A stretch of 64,000 bases of DNA from Lachnospiraceae bacterium. Lineage in GTDB: Bacteria > Bacillota > Clostridia > Lachnospirales > Lachnospiraceae. Location of the stretch: NCBI GenBank assembly GCA_910575275.1, contig CAJTEE010000002.1:310001-374000 (forward strand). Direction: 5' to 3'. Under the pieces are notes generated by a model, which searched no databases, was not told the origin of the DNA, and saw only the letters and a list, made by a program, of their open reading frames with translations. Positions 59,643-64,000 of this stretch are shown here, piece by piece. Position 1 is the first letter of the stretch, and each line of letters starts with the position of its first letter. Position numbers and translations under genes: made by a program.

Positions 59643-60181
59643 ATGACGCAAGAAGAAATAAAAATCCTCTCACAAATGATAAACGACACATTGAACGTGC
59701 GGTTTGATGCGTTTGAGAAAAAATGGATGCGAGGCTGGACACGAAGTTTGACGCATTCAGGAAAGAAACGGATGTCCAAATGGACGTCAAGCTGGAGGCC
59801 GCCTTCGACCGGAAGCTTGCGCCGGCCTTTGAACGGCTGGATGGACTGAAACGGTCGCACATTATCCTGCGTGAGCACATGCAGGGATTATCCGGGCAGC
59901 TCCAGGATATGGCGGAGCGGCTGGAGGGGCATTCGCTGGCCGTGGAGATGCTGGGGCAGGATATGCTTATGCTCAAGCAGAGTGTCGTCCTGCTGGAAAA
60001 GCGGATGCTGAGAAAAATAGATGAAAGCCAAACAGCCATAAATCCGACCCTTTTTGCTACAGGCAAACTTGAAACAGGGGCGGATTTTGTAACAGGGAAG
60101 CCGTATGCTAGCGATCATTATGTTTTCGTACGGTCAGCGCGGCAAGTGCGCAGACCTATCGGATCTGTTACAAGCGGTTAG
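59643..60181 (+). pseudogene. Coiled-coil protein gene with frameshift at an A6 tract
   Basis: ATG 59643 has GGAGG upstream and reads MTQEEIKILSQMINDTLNVR into RFDAFEKK. At the A run 59718-59723 the frame breaks; one added A continues it as MDARLDTKFDAFRKETDVQM and a long coiled coil to 60181. The FDAF repeats on both sides show they belong together. This may be a disabled gene, a phase-variable tract or transcriptional slippage. The last 30 codons lie in repeat copy 4, so the original C-terminus is probably lost. Function unknown. Confidence 0.65.
60089..60171 (-). repeat. Dispersed structured repeat, shortened copy 4 (83 bp)
   Basis: Bounded by GTAACAG and CTGTTAC. On the minus strand it holds AGGTCTGCGCA and CGCGCTGACCGTA, the hairpin part of copy 2 (60156-60132), but lacks the GTGGAACAGCC core. 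It overlaps the end of the frameshifted gene and precedes the copper promoter. Confidence 0.55.
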
Positions 60182-60212
60182 CAAATTTCGTATTAAAAAT
60201 GGAATTTCCCCC

Positions 60213-60240
60213 TTGACAAACGCTTCATTCATGCTATCAT
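60213..60240 (+). promoter_or_regulatory. Sigma-A promoter of copper operon
   Basis: TTGACA at 60213-60218, 16-bp spacer, TATCAT at 60235-60240. Confidence 0.8.
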
Positions 60241-60247
60241 ATAGATG

Positions 60248-60262
60248 TACCCCGTATGGGTA
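60248..60262. promoter_or_regulatory. CsoR-type operator
   Basis: TACCCCGTATGGGTA is a near-perfect G/C-tract palindrome placed right at the expected start of transcription. This is the known CsoR target type, and csoR is in the operon. Confidence 0.75.
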
Positions 60263-60280
60263 TAGAAAGGAAATGAACGC

Positions 60281-62545
60281 ATGATCACAGAAGTATATAA
60301 TATCGAAGGCATGTCCTGCGCCGCCTGCTCAAGTGCGGTGGAGCGGGTAACGAGAAAGCTGGCGGGGGTATCCCAGAGCAGTGTGAATCTGACGACCGCA
60401 AAGATGACGATCACCTATGACGAGACGCAGGTCACGCGGGAGAAGATTGAGGAAAAGGTTGGTCGGGCTGGTTTTAAGGCGATCCTGGCAGCCCCCGGAA
60501 GGGATCTGAAAAAAGAGGAGGAGGAGCTTTTCACAAAGCAGGAGGAAGGGCTCAAGAAAAGCTTTCACAGGCTTCTTGTGGCCGTGTGCTTTGCCGTGCC
60601 GCTTCTGTATATCGCAATGGGGCACATGGTCCCCGGCGGGCTTCCGCTTCCCCCAATGATTGATATGCATCAGAATCCCGTAAACTTTACGCTGATCCAG
60701 CTTGCGCTCACGATCCCGGTCCTGATTGCGGGGAAGAAGTTTTATACCGGCGGAATGCGGGCGCTTGTAAAAGGCAATCCGAACATGGATTCCCTGGTGG
60801 CCGTGGGGACAGGGAGCGCGTTTCTCTACAGCCTGGTGAAGACGGTGCAGGTCTTTTCCAACCCGATGGCGGCGCACCAGCTTTATTATGAGTCGGCGGC
60901 CGTGGTCGTCACGCTTGTCATGGTCGGCAAATATATGGAAGGACGCAGCAAGGGAAAGACCTCCGAGGCGATCCGGAAGCTGATGGAGCTCGCTCCGGAT
61001 ACGGCGGTACTTTTGGAAAACGGCGCGGAGCATGAAGTCGCAACCGAAACCGTTGCGGTCGGGCAGCATATCCTCATCAAGCCAGGCAGCCGGGTTCCGT
61101 TGGACGGCCGTGTCGTGGAGGGAAGCAGCAGCGTGGATGAATCCATGCTGACCGGCGAGAGCATCCCGGTCGAAAAGGCGGCCGGAGACGAGGTGATCGG
61201 CGGCAGCGTCAATTATAACGGTGCGATGGAGATCGAGGTTACCCGGGTCGGCGGCGATACAACGCTTTCGAAGATTGTCCGCATGATGGAGGACGCGCAG
61301 GGGAAAAAGGCGCCGATCTCCAAACTGGCGGATCGTGTGGCCGGTATTTTTGTCCCGACCGTGATGGCGATCGCGGCCGTGGCCGCGCTGCTCTGGTGGC
61401 TCGTGGGAGGGCAGGAGCTCTCATTTGTGCTTACCATCTTTGTCTCGGTGCTTGTGATCGCGTGTCCCTGCGCGCTCGGCCTGGCGACGCCGACCGCCAT
61501 TATGGTGGGAACCGGCGTGGGAGCAGGGCATGGAATCCTGATCAAGAGTGGTGAGGCGCTGGAGACCGGACAGCGTGTGGATACGGTTGTTCTTGACAAG
61601 ACCGGGACAATCACCGAGGGAAAGCCGAAGGTGACGGATATTCTGCCGGCAGCCGGTTTTTCGGAGGAGGAGGTTCTGCGGCTCGCGGCGAGCGGGGAGC
61701 AGGCATCGGAGCATCCGTTAGGCGCAGCGATCCTTGCCTGTGCGCGGGAACGGGAGCTGGAGCTTTTTGCGCTTCCCGCGGACGGCTTTGAAAACCAGAC
61801 GGGCCAGGGTATTGTCGCCATGCTGGACGGAAAGGAGACGGCGGTCGGAAATCTGCGTCTGGTAAAGGCGCTTGGCGCGGAGGAGGCGTTTGCACCCCAT
61901 ATGGCGCGCGCGGAGCAGATGAGTGCGGAGGGTAAGACGCCGATGTTCGTTTTGTCGGAAGGAAAAGCGGCGGGTATCATCGCCGTGGCGGATACGATCA
62001 AGGAAACCAGCATCGCGGCCATTGACGCGATGAAAGCGATGGGGATCGACGTCTATATGCTGACTGGAGACAATAGAAAGACGGCGGAATACATCGGAAA
62101 GCAGGCGCATCTTCCGCATGTGATCGCAGAGGTCCTGCCGAATGAGAAGCTTGGCGTAATTTCCGGCTTGCAGTCCGAGGGAAAAACTGTTATGATGGTA
62201 GGAGATGGAATCAACGACGCCCCGGCCCTGATTCAGGCGGATCTGGGCGCGGCGATCGGCTCGGGCAGCGATATTGCGCTGGAATCCGGAGATATGGTGC
62301 TCATGAAATCAGATCTGATGGATGTGTGCAGGGCCATCCGGCTCTCGCGGGCGACAATCCGCAACGTAAAGCAGAACCTATTTTGGGCATTCTTTTACAA
62401 TTCGCTGGGAATTCCGGTCGCGGCCGGTCTTCTCTATCTGTTCGGAGGGCCGCTTCTCAGTCCAATGATCGGCGGATTCGCCATGTCGCTAAGCTCGGTG
62501 TGCGTCGTGAGCAATGCGCTGCGGCTTCGGGGACTTAAGCTGTGA
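60281..62545 (+). CDS. copA: Copper-exporting P1B-type ATPase CopA
   Basis: Pumps Cu(I) out of the cytoplasm. 754 residues: one N-terminal heavy-metal domain ([14 protein letters not shown]), eight membrane helices, actuator loop with the [10 protein letters not shown] motif, helix six [10 protein letters not shown] (about 393-402), phosphorylation Asp439 in [22 protein letters not shown] and [10 protein letters not shown], then the final helices with the [18 protein letters not shown] stretch. Expression should be controlled by the CsoR operator upstream. GAAAGGAAATGAACGC precedes the ATG. Confidence 0.97.
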   Translation: MITEVYNIEGMSCAACSSAVERVTRKLAGVSQSSVNLTTAKMTITYDETQVTREKIEEKVGRAGFKAILAAPGRDLKKEEEELFTKQEEGLKKSFHRLLVAVCFAVPLLYIAMGHMVPGGLPLPPMIDMHQNPVNFTLIQLALTIPVLIAGKKFYTGGMRALVKGNPNMDSLVAVGTGSAFLYSLVKTVQVFSNPMAAHQLYYESAAVVVTLVMVGKYMEGRSKGKTSEAIRKLMELAPDTAVLLENGAEHEVATETVAVGQHILIKPGSRVPLDGRVVEGSSSVDESMLTGESIPVEKAAGDEVIGGSVNYNGAMEIEVTRVGGDTTLSKIVRMMEDAQGKKAPISKLADRVAGIFVPTVMAIAAVAALLWWLVGGQELSFVLTIFVSVLVIACPCALGLATPTAIMVGTGVGAGHGILIKSGEALETGQRVDTVVLDKTGTITEGKPKVTDILPAAGFSEEEVLRLAASGEQASEHPLGAAILACARERELELFALPADGFENQTGQGIVAMLDGKETAVGNLRLVKALGAEEAFAPHMARAEQMSAEGKTPMFVLSEGKAAGIIAVADTIKETSIAAIDAMKAMGIDVYMLTGDNRKTAEYIGKQAHLPHVIAEVLPNEKLGVISGLQSEGKTVMMVGDGINDAPALIQADLGAAIGSGSDIALESGDMVLMKSDLMDVCRAIRLSRATIRNVKQNLFWAFFYNSLGIPVAAGLLYLFGGPLLSPMIGGFAMSLSSVCVVSNALRLRGLKL

Positions 62546-62605
62546 TACCGCAGGCCGTGAGTAAAACGGCTGAATGCTTTGACAAACAGGAAGGAGAAAC
62601 AGATT

Positions 62606-62935
62606 TTGGAAGAAACGAAGATCGAGACCGCCAAGGAAGCTTCCTCCTGCGGGGAATGCCGCCATAAGCACCGGGAACCGAAGGAGGAGAAGGAACTAAT
62701 TAACCGTTTAAACCGTATTGAGGGGCAGGTGCGCGGCCTTCGCTCCATGGTACAGGAGGAGCGCTATTGTCCGGACATCCTGGTTCAGGTCTCGGCTGTG
62801 CAGTCGGCGCTCAACGGATTCTGTAAGCTGCTTTTGTCAAACCACATTAAGAGCTGTGTGGTGGAGGACATCAAAAACGGCAACGAGGAGGAAGCGGTTG
62901 CCGGGCTTTGCGAGGCAATTAAAAGAATGTTTTAA
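62606..62935 (+). CDS. csoR: Copper-sensing repressor CsoR
   Basis: A 109-residue four-helix DNA-binding repressor released by Cu(I). Copper ligands are Cys in ERYCPDILVQ and His and Cys in SNHIKSCVVED; LINRLNRIEGQVRGLRSMVQEE is the family core. An extra Cys-rich N-terminus (SSCGECRHKHRE) precedes it. Start is TTG 62606 with GAAGGAG nine bases upstream; a TTG at 62579 lacks a site. It probably binds 60248-60262. Confidence 0.93.
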   Translation: MEETKIETAKEASSCGECRHKHREPKEEKELINRLNRIEGQVRGLRSMVQEERYCPDILVQVSAVQSALNGFCKLLLSNHIKSCVVEDIKNGNEEEAVAGLCEAIKRMF

Positions 62936-62966
62936 AAATCATTTGAAAATCTGAAAGGAGAAAGGT

Positions 62967-63152
62967 ATGAAGACGTATAAATGCGAGGAAATGATGTGCG
63001 AGGGCTGCGTGGCAAGAATTGACAAGGCGCTGACAGCGGCCTCGATCGGCCATACAGTGGATCTGGCGACGAAGACGGTGACAGTTGAGGGCAAGGAAGC
63101 CGAGGCCGTGGAGATTTTGGATGATCTTGGATTTTCGGCCGTGGAGCAGTAA
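62967..63152 (+). CDS. Small heavy-metal-associated (HMA) protein, CopZ-like
   Basis: A 61-residue single HMA domain. The metal motif is CxxC in MMCEGCVARIDKAL, with EMM in place of the usual GM before the first Cys. It probably carries Cu(I) to CopA or CsoR. GAAAGGAGAAAGG precedes the ATG. Third gene of the copper operon; a terminator follows. Confidence 0.85.
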   Translation: MKTYKCEEMMCEGCVARIDKALTAASIGHTVDLATKTVTVEGKEAEAVEILDDLGFSAVEQ

Positions 63153-63172
63153 AGAGAGGAATGGAGAAAGTA

Positions 63173-63214
63173 AGAGCAGAATCCTGATTGAAAAGGGATT
63201 TCTGCTCTTTTTTT
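63173..63214 (+). terminator. Rho-independent terminator of copper operon
   Basis: AGAGCAGAATCC pairs with GGATTTCTGCTCT (one bulge), followed by seven T. From here to 63502 I see no gene or clear regulatory site apart from AAAGGAGGGAAAA before the next ATG. Confidence 0.85.
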
Positions 63215-63502
63215 ATGCAGCGCAGGAGCGTGAAGCGATATACGGTATCGGCATACCAAATCTGTTTTTTGGAAAGAGTCCGAACGGCGCTGCACAGCAG
63301 ACAGGCCGTTGCCAGGGAGATAGATTTCCTGGTGGCGGCCCGTTTTTGTGAAGTAAAAGTGGAAAAGAATTTGATTTTTTGGGATAAAATATCCGCAGGA
63401 TTCCTATAAAAATAGAAAACAAAGAAAGAAAAATCCATGGAAAGCAGGAGGAAGCCGCCCCCCCGGAGCATTTATAATTTGATACAAAGGAGGGAAAATC
63501 AT

Positions 63503-64000
63503 ATGAGTGTACCCAAAATACTTGTCACAAACAGGATCAGCCGCTGCGGCATCGAGAAATTGGAGGAGTGCGGATTTCAACTGGCCTGGTCGGAGTCGAA
63601 CGCGGTTGCGGATGTGAAGACGTTAATCGGGACATGTGACGGAATCATCGCGCGGATGACGCCGATCAGGGAGGAGTTACTTGAGAGCGCCCCCAGTTTA
63701 AAAATCATCGGCATGCACGGTGCAGGTCTGGACGGAATCGACATGAGGCTGGCAACGGAAAAAGGGATCGCCGTTACGCATACGCCGGGAGCGAACGCCA
63801 TATCGGTCGCGGAGAACGTGATGGGTATGATCCTGAATCTGGCCAAAAACGCGATTCAGGCCGATCATGCGCTACGTGTGGAGGGCAGGTTTCACGCCAG
63901 GGACCGGTTTGTCGGGCATGATCTAGCCGGAAAAACGCTTGGAATCGCAGGTCTGGGCCGCATTGGAAGAAAGCTTGCTGGGATAGCTGGCAGCGGCTTT
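63503..64000 (+). CDS. D-isomer-specific 2-hydroxyacid dehydrogenase, 3'-truncated by window edge
   Basis: The first 166 codons of an NAD-dependent 2-hydroxyacid dehydrogenase related to phosphoglycerate dehydrogenase. Visible: KILVTNRISRCGIEKL, LKIIGMHGAGLDGIDMRLATEKGIAVTHTPGANAISVAENVMGMIL and the start of the NAD loop GIAGLGRIGRKLAG. The substrate cannot be set without the C-terminal catalytic His and specificity loops; SerA is one option, hydroxypyruvate or glyoxylate reductase another. AAAGGAGGGAAAATCAT precedes the ATG at 63503; the frame is open to the window end. Confidence 0.88.
   Translation, partial: MSVPKILVTNRISRCGIEKLEECGFQLAWSESNAVADVKTLIGTCDGIIARMTPIREELLESAPSLKIIGMHGAGLDGIDMRLATEKGIAVTHTPGANAISVAENVMGMILNLAKNAIQADHALRVEGRFHARDRFVGHDLAGKTLGIAGLGRIGRKLAGIAGSGF

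Noticed and set aside
63188-63409. ORF of about 64-73 codons after the copper operon
   Set aside because: Its first codons lie in or beside the terminator hairpin and T tract, there is no ribosome site, and the sequence has no family features.
1-64000. CRISPR arrays, tRNA or rRNA genes, prophage or intact insertion sequences
   Set aside because: No regularly spaced repeats, no tRNA T-loop patterns, no rRNA segments, and no integrase, phage structural or complete transposase frames were seen.

Overview
The window looks like chromosomal DNA from a mid-GC anaerobic Clostridia species, most likely Lachnospiraceae. This rests on gene content and gene order: PolC-type polymerase III, SepF, MinCDE next to mreCD/mrdA/rodA, pta-ackA, rubrerythrin, a DUF4321 gene, strong AGGAGG ribosome sites with frequent TTG/GTG starts, and TTGNNN-N17-TATAAT promoters. 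No rRNA, tRNA, CRISPR array, prophage or intact insertion sequence was found. It is mostly conserved core genome with several small accessory patches.

Layout. 1-2777: end of miaA, a ynbB-type PLP enzyme and a flavin-oxidase-like gene. 2822-2969: a large inverted-repeat element. 3024-12735: shape and division cluster (DUF4321, radC, mreC, mreD, mrdA/PBP2, minC, minD, minE, rodA, mgsA, a D-Ala-D-Ala carboxypeptidase); mreB is absent from its usual place. 12739-15337: an unknown P-loop gene, a YcxB-like membrane protein and a small nucleotide kinase. 15351-21504: HlyD-like protein, yggS, sepF, ylmH, aroB, lspA, rluD. 21758-24298: cytidylate-kinase-like gene and glmS (minus). 24363-27132: a LytTR/GHKL two-component system and a coiled-coil gene, both promoters carrying the same spaced direct repeats. 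27343-29209: a lipoprotein (minus) and an orphan anti-sigma-like protein. 29221-36730: polA, coaE, a walJ-like hydrolase, ACT protein, DUF711 protein, a histidine phosphatase and a methyltransferase. 36802-41394: tmcAL (minus), darA with a structured leader, pta, ackA. 41472-46927: L,D-transpeptidase, kdgF-gntR-uxaC uronate genes, a YcxB pseudogene, an unknown gene and a SUFU-domain gene. 47135-48138: rubrerythrin and an Rpn-family remnant. 48312-59470: pyrH, frr, uppS, cdsA, dxr, rseP, ispG, polC. 59643-60181: a frameshifted coiled-coil gene. 60213-63152: copper operon (copA, csoR, HMA protein) behind a CsoR-type operator. 63503-end: start of a 2-hydroxyacid dehydrogenase.

How genes work together. 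mre/mrd/rod/min genes place and drive wall elongation and division; uppS makes the lipid carrier, lspA and rseP handle membrane proteolysis, glmS feeds amino-sugar synthesis, and dxr/ispG supply isoprenoids to uppS. pta-ackA makes acetate, and the adjacent tmcAL product uses acetate in its reaction. darA binds c-di-AMP. The copper genes form a self-contained sensor/efflux/chaperone unit.

Most notable: (1) the LytTR system with near-identical double operators at two promoters; (2) a dispersed structured repeat of about 133 bp with three clear copies and one shortened copy; (3) a 300-nt leader before darA with mutually exclusive pairings; (4) loss of mreB from the radC-mreC junction; (5) a Glu in place of the catalytic Asp of methylglyoxal synthase.
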